Assembly: GCA_041742255.1 (NCBI GenBank)
Contig: JBGSIZ010000197.1
Span: 1 to 56,777 of the forward strand
From: JBGSIZ01 sp041742255
Lineage (GTDB): Bacteria > Pseudomonadota > Alphaproteobacteria > Rhodobacterales > Rhodobacteraceae
Length of the DNA: 56,777 bases
Reading direction: 5' to 3'
The translations under genes were made by a program, and so were the position numbers. The notes beneath the pieces are model-generated. The model saw nothing but the letters and a program-made list of their open reading frames with translations. It ran no database searches and was not told where the DNA came from. Of the stretch, positions 32,904-41,310 are shown piece after piece. Within the stretch, counting starts at the first letter, position 1. Every line of letters starts with the position of its first letter.

Positions 32904-33152
32904 TCAGTCCTGTGACAGACGTGCTGCGCGTCCGCCGCGCCGCGTGACCGGGGCCGCCTGACGGGTCGGCAATTCGGCCATCACGGTTTGACGCGCCCGT
33001 GGGGTCATGCGCCCCCACGCGCTGATTTCTTCAATCGAGCGTTTGCAGCCGATGCACAGCCGTGTGTCCGGATGGATCACGCAGGTCTTGATGCAGGGGC
33101 TGTCAATCTCGGCCCGTTTCCAGATGTCGTCACTGTGTTCGGGTTTGGTCAC
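32904..33152 (-). CDS. DUF1289 small cysteine-rich protein
   Basis: An 82-residue protein with the DUF1289 signature SPCIKTCVIHPDTRLCIGCKRSIEEISAW, whose four cysteines could hold an iron-sulfur cluster or zinc, then RMTPRARQTVMAELPTR. The family is common in proteobacteria and uncharacterised. The start overlaps the ruvX stop by ATGA, so it is the third gene of a ccmI-ruvX-DUF1289 unit. Confidence 0.93.
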   Translation of the reverse strand: MTKPEHSDDIWKRAEIDSPCIKTCVIHPDTRLCIGCKRSIEEISAWGRMTPRARQTVMAELPTRQAAPVTRRGGRAARLSQD

Positions 33153-33625
33153 GATGCGCGCCTTATGTGGGTGAGCCGGTCCAGCATTCCCTGAAGGATA
33201 TACCCGGCGGCGACGTGGTCGATCACCTCGGCGCGACGTTTTCGGGACGTATCCGCCTCGAGCAGCGCCCGTTCGGCGGCGACGGTGGACAGCCGTTCAT
33301 CCCAATAGGCGATGGGCAGGGGCGTGAGCCGTTCCAGATTGCGGGCAAAGGCGCGGGTGGATTGCGCGCGCGGGCCTTCGGAGCCGTCCATGTTGAGCGG
33401 CAGGCCCAGCACGATCCCCCGCAAATCCCGACCCGCGATGATCGCCAACAGCGCCGACGCATCAAGCGTGAATTTCTTGCGACGGATGGTTTCGAGCGGT
33501 GTGGCGATGCTGCGGTAGCTGTCCGACACTGCCACCCCGAGCGTCACGGTTCCAAGGTCAAGCCCGCAGACCGCCCCAAAGGGTGGAAGGGCCGCAGCAA
33601 AATCTTCGGCGGTTGTGCAGATCAT
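33149..33625 (-). CDS. ruvX: RuvX/YqgF-type putative Holliday-junction resolvase (pre-16S rRNA nuclease)
   Basis: A 158-residue RNase-H-fold nuclease. The first metal Asp is in CGLDLGTVTLGVAVSD, followed by IVLGLPLNMDGSEGPRAQ, YWDERLSTVAAERAL (Glu) and the final Asp in EVIDHVAAGYILQG. Homologues process the 5' end of 16S rRNA and were first proposed as Holliday-junction resolvases. It lies 10 bases after ccmI and overlaps DUF1289 by 4 bases. Confidence 0.95.
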   Translation of the reverse strand: MICTTAEDFAAALPPFGAVCGLDLGTVTLGVAVSDSYRSIATPLETIRRKKFTLDASALLAIIAGRDLRGIVLGLPLNMDGSEGPRAQSTRAFARNLERLTPLPIAYWDERLSTVAAERALLEADTSRKRRAEVIDHVAAGYILQGMLDRLTHIRRAS

Positions 33626-33635
33626 GGGGTGCGGA

Positions 33636-34853
33636 TCATTGGGTGATCCCGGCCTGACGCGCGGCGTCGTCGATCAATGCCACATCGGCGGGAGAGGCCG
33701 CAAAAACATCCCGCGCTTCGAGCAGGATTTCGGTGGCCCGATCGGTTTCGCCCAAGACCCCGTAGGCCGTGATGAGCCGCGCCCAATCCCCCGCCGATCC
33801 GCCCTCGGACGCCAATCGGTCCGACAATTGCGCCACCATGCCCCGGATCATCGCATCCCGGTCTTCGGGGGCCATGTCGGCGGAATTCGCGATGTCGGCG
33901 GCGGTTGGACCCCGTTCGGGTGGCAGGGTGTAGTCCGCCCCGGCCCGCATCGCCGCATCTTCGATCTGGGCGCGCGCCAGTTGGACGTGGACGGTTCCGA
34001 TGTCCCCGCCTTCGACCACTTGCCGCCAGAGCCGGAAGGCGATGTCGGGCCGGTCCGTTTGCGCATAAAGGAGTCCCAGATAATAAAGCCCCGTCGCGTT
34101 GGTTTCGTCCCGTCCCAGAAGGATGCGGATGACCTGTTCGGCCTCTGGCGACACTTGCCCCAAGGTGGCCGCGACCATGAGGTCGAGGAGATAGCCGTAG
34201 TCATCGGTGGTGGCGGTGTCGGCCTTGAGCCGGATCACCTCGTTCTGGGCGCGGGCGGCGGCGGCGTAGTTTTCAAGGTCGCGTTCCACATTGGCCAGAA
34301 ATTCCCAGCCCTGAAGCTGGTCCGGGTTGGCGGCCACCACCTGTCGCAACTGCGTCACGATGTTTTGTTCTTCGTCCGTCAGCACGATGGGCGGGCGGGG
34401 CAGGGTGGCGGCCTGCGCCTCCATTTCCGATTGGGTGCCCCGGTTTTCCCGCAGCGCGTCCCCGGCCGCGAGCCGCGATTGCAGCGAAATGTCCGGATAG
34501 CCCGGTGCCCCGAGCCGCGCATAAAGCCCGATCCCCCCGCCCGCCACCACGAGAACCGCGAGAAGGGCGAGGATGCGGTTGGCCGTGGCAGACCCGTCCG
34601 AGATCGCGGCCACCCCGGTTTTGTCCGCCAGCAAGAGCCTGCGTGAAATTTCCGTGCGTGTCCGGTCTGCGTCCTGTGGGGCCAGCACCCCGCGCGCAAG
34701 ATCCCGGTCCACCTCGGCCAGTTGGTCCCGGTAGATCCCGAGGGCCTGATCGTCGTTGTCGCCTGCCCCGGCCCCGTCCCGCCGCAGCAGTGGCCCGGCG
34801 AGCATGGCCCCCGTTACGAGCCCGATCAGTGCTGCGATGATCCAGAATGTCAT
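33636..34853 (-). CDS. ccmI: Cytochrome c biogenesis protein CcmI
   Basis: A 405-residue inner-membrane protein: the first helix MTFWIIAALIGLVTGAMLAG, a short cytosolic leucine-rich segment (ALGIYRDQLAEVDRDLARGV), a second helix (ILALLAVLVVAGGGIGLYA, about 95-115), then a periplasmic TPR-rich domain (QGWEFLANVERDLENYAAAARAQ, TGLYYLGLLYAQTDRPDIAF). CcmI delivers apocytochrome c to the CcmFH haem-ligation complex. Other ccm genes are not in the window. It heads the ruvX/DUF1289 unit and is divergent from soxB. Confidence 0.94.
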   Translation of the reverse strand: MTFWIIAALIGLVTGAMLAGPLLRRDGAGAGDNDDQALGIYRDQLAEVDRDLARGVLAPQDADRTRTEISRRLLLADKTGVAAISDGSATANRILALLAVLVVAGGGIGLYARLGAPGYPDISLQSRLAAGDALRENRGTQSEMEAQAATLPRPPIVLTDEEQNIVTQLRQVVAANPDQLQGWEFLANVERDLENYAAAARAQNEVIRLKADTATTDDYGYLLDLMVAATLGQVSPEAEQVIRILLGRDETNATGLYYLGLLYAQTDRPDIAFRLWRQVVEGGDIGTVHVQLARAQIEDAAMRAGADYTLPPERGPTAADIANSADMAPEDRDAMIRGMVAQLSDRLASEGGSAGDWARLITAYGVLGETDRATEILLEARDVFAASPADVALIDDAARQAGITQ

Positions 34854-34948
34854 GGCCCCTGCCCATTGTTTGGTCTGCCTTACCTAACGAGTGCGCGCCC
34901 GCCTGAAAAGGCCCCACCCTGCGGCAGGACGGCGCGCTTGTGACCGCA

Positions 34949-34974
34949 TGTCGCAAGTCGCTATCAATGCGACG
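34949..34974. promoter_or_regulatory. Candidate operator in the ccmI-soxB divergent gap
   Basis: GTCGCAA and GTCGCTA stand in direct tandem (34950-34963), followed by the inverted half-site GCGAC at 34969-34973, giving a GTCGC...GCGAC dyad. It is about 95 bases before soxB and 95 bases before ccmI, suitable for a regulator of either. The gap otherwise shows no gene. Confidence 0.3.
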
Positions 34975-35066
34975 CTCTGTGTCGGCTCGACGCGGGGGTT
35001 CAGGTTCAGGTAAAGCCTGCGGAATGGACCGGGGCACGCCCCCCGCTGTCAGGGGTTGGATTGAGC

Positions 35067-36314
35067 ATGAAACGCTATTCAGTATTCGCCGTCGCCCGCG
35101 AGGCCCTGCGCAACCACACCGGATGGGACCGCGCGTGGCGCAGCCCCGAACCCAAGCCCGCCTATGATGCCATTATCGTGGGGGCTGGCGGCCATGGATT
35201 GGCCACCGCGTATTATCTGGGCAAGAACCATGGCATCCGTAACGTTGCAATTCTGGAAAAGGGGTGGCTGGGCGGTGGCAACACAGGCCGCAATACCACC
35301 ATCATCCGATCCAACTACCTGCAGGACCCGTCCGCCGCGATTTATGAAAAGGCCCGAGGGTTGTATGAAACCCTGAGCCAGGATCTGAATTACAACGTCA
35401 TGTTTTCCCCCCGCGGTGTCATGATGCTGGCTCAGACCCAGCATGAGATCCGCGGGTATCAGCGCACCGCCCATGCCAACGCATTACAAGGGGTCGCGAC
35501 CGAGTTCATTTCCCCCGCCCGCGTCAAGGAACTGTGCCCGATCATCAATCTGGCTGGTCCCCGCTATCCCGTTCTGGGTGCCTTGTGGCAGCCCCGTGGC
35601 GGCACCGCCCGGCATGATGCCGTCGCGTGGGGCTATGCCCGCGCCTGTTCCGACATGGGGATGGATATCATCCAGCAGTGCGAGGTGACCGGTATTCGCC
35701 AAGAGGCCGGCCGCGTTGTGGGCGTGGACACCACCAAAGGCCCCATCGCATGCACCAAACTGGGCATGGTTGTGGCCGGTCACACGGGCGTTCTGGCCGA
35801 TATGGCCGGGTTCCGGTTGCCGATCGAGAGCCTGTGTTTGCAAGCCCTTGTGTCCGAGCCGATCAAGCCGTGCATGGATGTGGTCGTCATGGCCAACACC
35901 GTGCATGGCTATATGTCCCAGTCCGACAAGGGCGAAATGGTCATTGGCGGTGGCACCGACGGGTTCAACAACTATACCCAGCGCGGGTCGTTTCATCATA
36001 TCGAGGAAACCGTGCGTGCCTTGAACGAGACGTTCCCGATGATTTCCCGGCTCAAGATGTTGCGCCAGTGGGGCGGTATCGTGGACATGACGGGGGACCG
36101 GTCGCCGATCATCTCGAAAACCCCGCTGGGGAATTGTTTTGTCAATTGCGGTTGGGGCACCGGTGGTTTCAAGGCGATCCCCGGCAGTGGCTGGGCCATG
36201 GCCGAGCTGATGGCCAAGGGCGAGCCCGGCCCCTTGGCGGAGGAGTTCAGCATGTGGCGGTTCCGCGAGGGTAAATTCATCGACGAAAGCGTCGCCGCAG
36301 GGGTCGCGCATTGA
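35067..36314 (+). CDS. soxB: Sarcosine oxidase beta subunit SoxB
   Basis: A 415-residue flavoprotein subunit of heterotetrameric sarcosine oxidase, which demethylates sarcosine to glycine and passes the one-carbon unit to tetrahydrofolate. The FAD dinucleotide fold DAIIVGAGGHGLATAYYLG, the NTGRNTTIIRSNY block near the covalent-flavin region, and the C-terminal FVNCGWGTGGFKAIPGSG substrate-site motif are all present. MKRYSVF at 35067 is the usual family start; an upstream TTG is ignored. In most known operons soxD follows at once; here 1.1 kb with two extra genes and a hairpin intervene. Confidence 0.96.
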   Translation: MKRYSVFAVAREALRNHTGWDRAWRSPEPKPAYDAIIVGAGGHGLATAYYLGKNHGIRNVAILEKGWLGGGNTGRNTTIIRSNYLQDPSAAIYEKARGLYETLSQDLNYNVMFSPRGVMMLAQTQHEIRGYQRTAHANALQGVATEFISPARVKELCPIINLAGPRYPVLGALWQPRGGTARHDAVAWGYARACSDMGMDIIQQCEVTGIRQEAGRVVGVDTTKGPIACTKLGMVVAGHTGVLADMAGFRLPIESLCLQALVSEPIKPCMDVVVMANTVHGYMSQSDKGEMVIGGGTDGFNNYTQRGSFHHIEETVRALNETFPMISRLKMLRQWGGIVDMTGDRSPIISKTPLGNCFVNCGWGTGGFKAIPGSGWAMAELMAKGEPGPLAEEFSMWRFREGKFIDESVAAGVAH

Positions 36315-36447
36315 TGTCCGCGCTTTCCCGCCCAGCGGTTGCCGCCATTTTGGCCGGACCCCGCCCAAACCGAGGCGGTGGGACGCGCCGTCTTTCATTC
36401 TGGGGTCACTGTGGTCTGATGGACCCGTCACAGATGGAGGATACCCC

Positions 36448-36696
36448 ATGGCAGATTACACCACAGGACGCGGCGGACGCAGGTCGGCCGGGCTATGGTT
36501 TGCGGCGGGGGCGGTTGCCCTCCTCCTTGCTCTTGTTGTTTTTGCCTTGGGTTGGGCCGGGGGCGGAGCAGAGAACGGCGCGCCACCCGAACCCGCAGCC
36601 CCGGCAGTCGAGTCACCCGCACCGGAACAGCCCCTTGTTGAACCGCCTGCGGTTGAACCACCTGCGGCAAAACAACCGGCCACACCGGGCAATTGA
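36448..36696 (+). CDS. Small one-helix membrane protein with Pro/Glu-rich tail
   Basis: An 82-residue protein: short basic head (MADYTTGRGGRRSAG), one membrane helix (WFAAGAVALLLALVVFALGW), then a periplasmic Pro/Ala/Glu repeat tail with EPPAVEPPAAKQPA. GGAGG lies 7 bases before the ATG, so translation is likely. Base composition is host-like. No family recognised. It sits between soxB and soxD and is followed by a perfect hairpin. Confidence 0.7.
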   Translation: MADYTTGRGGRRSAGLWFAAGAVALLLALVVFALGWAGGGAENGAPPEPAAPAVESPAPEQPLVEPPAVEPPAAKQPATPGN

Positions 36697-36731
36697 CGCC
36701 CGGTTTCTGACGTCCACTCACGATGACACGG

Positions 36732-36765
36732 CCAAAGGCGGGTGCAGCGATGTGCCCGCCTTTGG
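36732..36765. terminator. Perfect 11-bp hairpin inside the sox operon
   Basis: CCAAAGGCGGG (36732-36742) pairs perfectly with CCCGCCTTTGG (36755-36765) around a 12-base loop. The flank is TG-rich rather than a clean T-run, so termination may be partial. It would reduce read-through from soxB into soxDAG. Confidence 0.6.
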
Positions 36766-36864
36766 TGTGTGTGCGATGGGCGGCTCAGCAACGCAACAAA
36801 ACTCGGAGTTTGTTTCTTTTAAAGCGGAAAGAAATACCCATGTGGTGCCGGTAGGGTCTCATAG

Positions 36865-37428
36865 ATGAAGTTTCCTGATGTTTTCATAGATATTCTAGGT
36901 TGGAGCTGGATATTGCTGTGGCTGGGCCTCTCGACCTTCTTTTTCTGGGTTGGAAATGGAGATTCATTTCAAGCAGTCGGTGTAGTTGGAATATCCGGTG
37001 CAGTTGCATACTATGCCGCGCAACGACATGCGACGCCTAAGCCAATTGGTATGATTGAGAGCCAACTATTGTTGAATAGACGTCTCAATCAAATTTCTGA
37101 TGCGGTCGGTGTTGCCTCGGCCAACATCGCATTGCTAGCAAAGAGTGTTCGAAAGAGCACCCTAGAGCAAGGACAAGAAGTTGATTCGATTGTCGAAAGT
37201 TTGAGTGGCGTAAGACATGAAGTCATTGAAAAATCTTTAGAAGGAACGGCAAGAGAGTTCGACCCATTATTTGAAGGTAATGCGCTTGAACAGCGTTTAA
37301 CTGAATTAATGGTTCAAAAAGCGCGTCGCAATTCTGAACTTTTACAAGCGATAGTTGTCGTGCTGGGAACCTTGCAATCAGGGTTGGGTGGGTCATTTGT
37401 AAACTTGATTGCTAGAGGGACTATTTAA
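36865..37428 (+). CDS. AT-rich membrane/coiled-coil protein inserted between soxB and soxD
   Basis: A 187-residue protein of unknown function. Two N-terminal helices (ILGWSWILLWLGLSTFFFW and FQAVGVVGISGAVAYYA), a long soluble, probably coiled-coil part (about 65-155, NRRLNQISDAVGVASANIAL...VRKSTLEQGQ), and a C-terminal hydrophobic segment (LLQAIVVVLGTLQSGLGG). Codon choice (TTA, AGA, ATA) and base composition are much more AT-rich than in flanking genes, a sign of transfer. Its stop is 1 base before the soxD ATG, so the soxD ribosome site lies inside its last codons. Similar VLGTLQ-type tails occur in small accessory genes of islands. Confidence 0.7.
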   Translation: MKFPDVFIDILGWSWILLWLGLSTFFFWVGNGDSFQAVGVVGISGAVAYYAAQRHATPKPIGMIESQLLLNRRLNQISDAVGVASANIALLAKSVRKSTLEQGQEVDSIVESLSGVRHEVIEKSLEGTAREFDPLFEGNALEQRLTELMVQKARRNSELLQAIVVVLGTLQSGLGGSFVNLIARGTI

Positions 37429-37429
37429 T

Positions 37430-37759
37430 ATGCTGACCCTGACCTGCCCCTGTTGTGGCGTTTCCGGCGAGGAGACCGAATTTCATGCGGGTGGCGAGGC
37501 CCATCTGAAGCGGTTCGGGCCGGGGTCCGATATTGACGATTTCGAGGGCTACATGTTCATGCGTGAAAACCCCAAAGGCGTTCATTTTGAACGCTGGCGG
37601 CACGTTTACGGGTGCGGCAAGTGGTTTCTGGCCGCCCGCTGCACCGCCACGCTGGAGGTGTTTGGCACCTATCCCGCCCAGACCAGCGAACCCCCGCAGC
37701 ACATCCGCGATGCCATCACCGCAAAACGCCCCGGTTGGGCGTGGAGAGATTTCACATGA
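37430..37759 (+). CDS. soxD: Sarcosine oxidase delta subunit SoxD
   Basis: A 109-residue zinc-binding subunit. CPCCGVSGEETEF at the N-terminus and the Cys in VYGCGKWFLAARC fit the Cys-based zinc site; WRHVYGCGKWF and GTYPAQTSEPP are family blocks. Start at 37430 gives the normal length. GAGGGA lies about 9 bases upstream, inside the end of the AT-rich gene. Overlaps soxA by ATGA. Confidence 0.95.
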   Translation: MLTLTCPCCGVSGEETEFHAGGEAHLKRFGPGSDIDDFEGYMFMRENPKGVHFERWRHVYGCGKWFLAARCTATLEVFGTYPAQTSEPPQHIRDAITAKRPGWAWRDFT

Positions 37760-40758
37760 GCACCCGTCTTGCCACTGGTGGCCGCCTGACCAATCGTGCC
37801 CGCCCGGTGGATTTCACGTTCAACGGCAAGCGGTTGAAGGGGTATGACGGCGATACCCTTGCCGCCGCATTGCTGGCCAATGACCAGATGCTGGTGGGCC
37901 GGTCGTTCAAGTATCACCGCCCGCGCGGCGTTGTCGCGTCGGGGGCCGAAGAACCCAACGGGTTGGTCAATCTTGGACGGGGCGGCACGTTTGAACCCAA
38001 TCAACGCATCACCACGACCGAAGTGTTCGACGGGTTGGAGGCCACGAGCCAGAACCATTGGCCCAGTCTGGAGTATGACATCGGGGCCGTGAACGGCCTC
38101 TTGGCCCGGTTCCTGCCTGCCGGATTTTACTACAAGATGTTCATGCACCCGCGCCCGTTGTGGAAGCATGTGTATGAACCGTTCATTCGGCAGTCTGCCG
38201 GTTTGGGCAGGGCCCCCAAGGACCGCGATGCCGATACATACGAACATTTCTACCACTATACCGATGTTCTGGTGATTGGCGGCGGGATTGCGGGGCTTGC
38301 CGCCGCACTTGAGGCCGCCCAGTCCGGGGCCAAGGTGTTGTTGATCGAGCAGGCCCATTGGTGGGGTGGCCGCGCCGTGGTGGACGGTGTCCGCATTGCC
38401 GGAATGGCCGCCGCCGATTGGGTGGATCAGACGCTGATTACATTGCGCGGCATGGCCAATGTGATGGTGCGTGACCGGATGATGGGGGCCGGTGTCTATG
38501 ACCACGGTTATGTTCTGGCCTATGAACGCCTGACCGATCATTTGCCCCGCGCCGTGGGCCCCCGCCACCGGTTGTGGCGCGTCCGCGCCCGTCAGATCAT
38601 CACCGCCACGGGGGCCATTGAGCGCCCGTTATCTTTTGCCGGCAATGACATACCGGGCGTTGTTCTGGCGTCTGCCGTGCGCGATTACGTCGTGAACTGG
38701 GGCGTGTCCGTGGGCGACCGCACCGTGATTGTCACCAACAACGACGACGCCTATCGCACCGCCATTGCATTGAAAACCGCCGGGTTGGAGGTGCCGATGA
38801 TTGTTGACGCCCGCCCCGTAGCAGATGGTCCGTTACCCCAGCAGGCCCGCGCGTTGGGCATCCGCGTGGAACCCGGCAAGGCGATTGCCAAGGTAAAGGG
38901 CGGTGCCCGTGTCACGGGTGTCGCCATCTGTGCCCAAGCCGGGGAAGGTGCCGTGTTGGAGGAGGTCGCGTGCGACTGCATTGCCATGTCGGGCGGATGG
39001 TCCCCTGTGGTCCATTTGTGGTCCCATTGCGGGGGCAAACTGGTGTGGGACGACGCGAAGGCGATGTTCCGCCCTGATGCCGACCACCCCCCGACCGGAG
39101 CCGATGGTGCCCCCATGGTTCGTGTGGCTGGTGTCGCCAATGGGCATATGTCCAGCGCCGCCGTCTTGGTCGATGCCATGACCGCCGGTTTCATCGCCGC
39201 CGGTGGCACGGGTGCCCCCGGTGCCCCGCCGCCCGTCGAGGAGGCCGCCGAGGCCCCGATGGCCCCGGTGTGGATCATGCCCCAAGGGGCCGCCTATGCC
39301 TTGCGGTCCAAGGCGTGGTTGGATTTCCAGAATGACGTCAAGGTGTCCGATGTGCAGTTGGCCGCCCGCGAAGGGTTTGAAAGCGTTGAACATGCCAAAC
39401 GCTATACCACTCTTGGCATGGCAACCGATCAGGGTAAGTTGAGCAATATCAACGGTCTTGCAGTTCTTTCTAATGCATTGCATCAAGAGATACCGCGCAC
39501 TGGCACGACCGCGTTCCGCCCCCCCTATACCCCGATTTCGATGGGGGCGATTGGCGGGGCCGCCCGTGATGACGTGTTCCAGCCCATCCGCAAGACCCCG
39601 ATGCAGGACTGGCACGATGAGAACGGTGCCGATTTTGAACCCGTCGGACAGTGGCGCCGTCCCTATGCCTTTGTCCGTTCGGGCGAAACCGTGCATGACG
39701 CCGTCACCCGCGAGATTTTGAATGTGCGCGGGAATGTTGGCGTTCTGGATGCCTCCACCCTTGGCAAGTTGGTCGTGAAGGGTCCGGATGCCGGACGGTT
39801 TCTGGACATGCTCTATACCGGCGTGATGAGCAGCTTGCCCGTGGGTAAGTGCCGTTATGGTCTGATATGCAGCGAAAACGGGTTTCTGAGCGATGACGGC
39901 GTTGTGGCCCGGATTTCCGAGGATACATGGCTGTGCCACACGACCACAGGGGGCGCTGACCGCATCCATGCGTGGATGGAGGATTGGTTGCAGTGCGAAT
40001 GGTGGGACTGGAAGGTTTACGTGGCCAACGTGACCGAACAGTTCGCCCAGGTCGCTGTGGTTGGCCCAAAGGCCCGTATGGTTCTGGAAACCTTGGGCGG
40101 GATGGATGTGTCCCGCGCCGCGTTGCCGTTCATGCAATGGGCCGATGGCGTGTTGGCCGGGTTTGCCGTGCGGGTGTATCGCATCAGTTTTTCGGGTGAA
40201 TTGTCCTATGAGATTGCGGTGGACGCAGGACAGGGCCGCGCGTTCTGGGATGCCGTGCTGGAGGCCGGAGCCGCGTTGGGGATCATGCCCTATGGCACCG
40301 AAGCCTTGCACGTTTTGCGCGCCGAAAAGGGGTTCATCATGATCGGCGATGAAACCGATGGCACGGTGATCCCACAGGACCTGAACCTTGGTTGGGCGAT
40401 TTCCAAGAAAAAGCCCGATTATCTGGGCAAGCGCGCCCAGGAGCGGTCCCATATGGCCGATCCGAACCGCTGGAAGCTGGTGGGTCTTGAGACGTTGGAT
40501 GGGTCCGTATTGCCCGATGGGGCCTATGCCGTGGGGGACGGCGTGAACGCCAATGGCCAGCGGGTTACGGTGGGGCGCGTGACCTCCACCTATCATTCCC
40601 CGACACTGGGCAAGGGGATCGCCATGGGGCTGGTGCTGCATGGCCCGGACCGAATGGGCGAGGTTTTGCAGTTTCCCAAACTGGATGGCAGCGTGGTGCA
40701 GGCCCGGATTGTCGATCAGGTGTTCTATGACAAGGCGGGGGATAAACAGGATGTCTGA
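37756..40758 (+). CDS. soxA: Sarcosine oxidase alpha subunit SoxA
   Basis: A 1000-residue subunit in the standard layout: an N-terminal ferredoxin-like domain (RPVDFTFNGKRLKGYDGDTLAAALLAN), an NAD-binding pyridine-nucleotide oxidoreductase part (DVLVIGGGIAGLAAALEAA; ITATGAIERPLSFAGNDIPG), and a C-terminal GcvT/aminomethyltransferase-like folate domain (about 590-990; YEIAVDAGQGRAFWDAVL, GTEALHVLRAEKGFIMIG). It binds NAD and tetrahydrofolate and yields methylene-THF. The start is coupled to soxD (ATGA) and the stop overlaps soxG by 8 bases. No defect visible. Confidence 0.97.
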   Translation: MSTRLATGGRLTNRARPVDFTFNGKRLKGYDGDTLAAALLANDQMLVGRSFKYHRPRGVVASGAEEPNGLVNLGRGGTFEPNQRITTTEVFDGLEATSQNHWPSLEYDIGAVNGLLARFLPAGFYYKMFMHPRPLWKHVYEPFIRQSAGLGRAPKDRDADTYEHFYHYTDVLVIGGGIAGLAAALEAAQSGAKVLLIEQAHWWGGRAVVDGVRIAGMAAADWVDQTLITLRGMANVMVRDRMMGAGVYDHGYVLAYERLTDHLPRAVGPRHRLWRVRARQIITATGAIERPLSFAGNDIPGVVLASAVRDYVVNWGVSVGDRTVIVTNNDDAYRTAIALKTAGLEVPMIVDARPVADGPLPQQARALGIRVEPGKAIAKVKGGARVTGVAICAQAGEGAVLEEVACDCIAMSGGWSPVVHLWSHCGGKLVWDDAKAMFRPDADHPPTGADGAPMVRVAGVANGHMSSAAVLVDAMTAGFIAAGGTGAPGAPPPVEEAAEAPMAPVWIMPQGAAYALRSKAWLDFQNDVKVSDVQLAAREGFESVEHAKRYTTLGMATDQGKLSNINGLAVLSNALHQEIPRTGTTAFRPPYTPISMGAIGGAARDDVFQPIRKTPMQDWHDENGADFEPVGQWRRPYAFVRSGETVHDAVTREILNVRGNVGVLDASTLGKLVVKGPDAGRFLDMLYTGVMSSLPVGKCRYGLICSENGFLSDDGVVARISEDTWLCHTTTGGADRIHAWMEDWLQCEWWDWKVYVANVTEQFAQVAVVGPKARMVLETLGGMDVSRAALPFMQWADGVLAGFAVRVYRISFSGELSYEIAVDAGQGRAFWDAVLEAGAALGIMPYGTEALHVLRAEKGFIMIGDETDGTVIPQDLNLGWAISKKKPDYLGKRAQERSHMADPNRWKLVGLETLDGSVLPDGAYAVGDGVNANGQRVTVGRVTSTYHSPTLGKGIAMGLVLHGPDRMGEVLQFPKLDGSVVQARIVDQVFYDKAGDKQDV

Positions 40759-41308
40759 GGCAGTGAGCGCGCTGGGCGGCCGGGCCGCGGCCGGGGTTGT
40801 CACGATCCGCGATGCCGGGTTGCAGGGGATGGTGACCTTGCGCGGTGATCTGACCGATCCCAAGCTGAAGGCCGTTGTGAAAAAGGTGACGGGTGTGCCG
40901 ATGCCCGAAACCCGCCGCGCGGTTGTCATGCAGGGGCAGGGGGCCGCGTGGATGTCGCCCGACGAAGTGCTGTTGCTGGTCCCCTATGCGCAAGCGGGTG
41001 CTGTGGTGGCCACGATAGAGACCGCGTTGGCGGGCAGTCACTTCATGGCTGTGAACGTGTCTGATGCCCGCGCGTTTCTGACCGTGTCCGGCAGTTATGC
41101 CGCCGATGTCATGGCCAAGAACGCCCCGGTGGATTTTGACACCTTTGGCCCCGGCGATTTTCGCCGCAGCCGGTTAGGGCAGGTGGCCGCTGCGTTCTGG
41201 ATGGACGATGCCCAGACCTATCACGTCATCTGTTTCCGGTCCGTCGCCGATTATGTGTTTGATCTGTTGCGGATTTCCGCCGAAGCGGGGCCAGTGCGCC
41301 ACACCTGA
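40751..41308 (+). CDS. soxG: Sarcosine oxidase gamma subunit SoxG
   Basis: A 185-residue subunit with SoxG features: VTIRDAGLQGMVTLRGDL, the WMSPDEVLLLVPYA block, AVNVSDARAFLTVSGSYA and CFRSVADYVFDLL. The gamma subunit packs against SoxA and has no separate catalytic site known. Start ATG 40751 overlaps the soxA stop. Its stop lies only 2 bases from the end of the convergent sulfotransferase gene. Confidence 0.95.
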   Translation: MSEAVSALGGRAAAGVVTIRDAGLQGMVTLRGDLTDPKLKAVVKKVTGVPMPETRRAVVMQGQGAAWMSPDEVLLLVPYAQAGAVVATIETALAGSHFMAVNVSDARAFLTVSGSYAADVMAKNAPVDFDTFGPGDFRRSRLGQVAAAFWMDDAQTYHVICFRSVADYVFDLLRISAEAGPVRHT

Positions 41309-41310
41309 GG

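Noticed and set aside
36770..37430. Transposon or integrase-mediated insertion in the sox operon
   Set aside because: No terminal inverted repeats, target-site duplication, recombinase gene or tRNA were seen at the borders; only composition supports transfer.
38833..40929. 698-codon minus-strand open frame opposite soxA
   Set aside because: Fully antisense to a textbook soxA; composition is that of a shadow frame.
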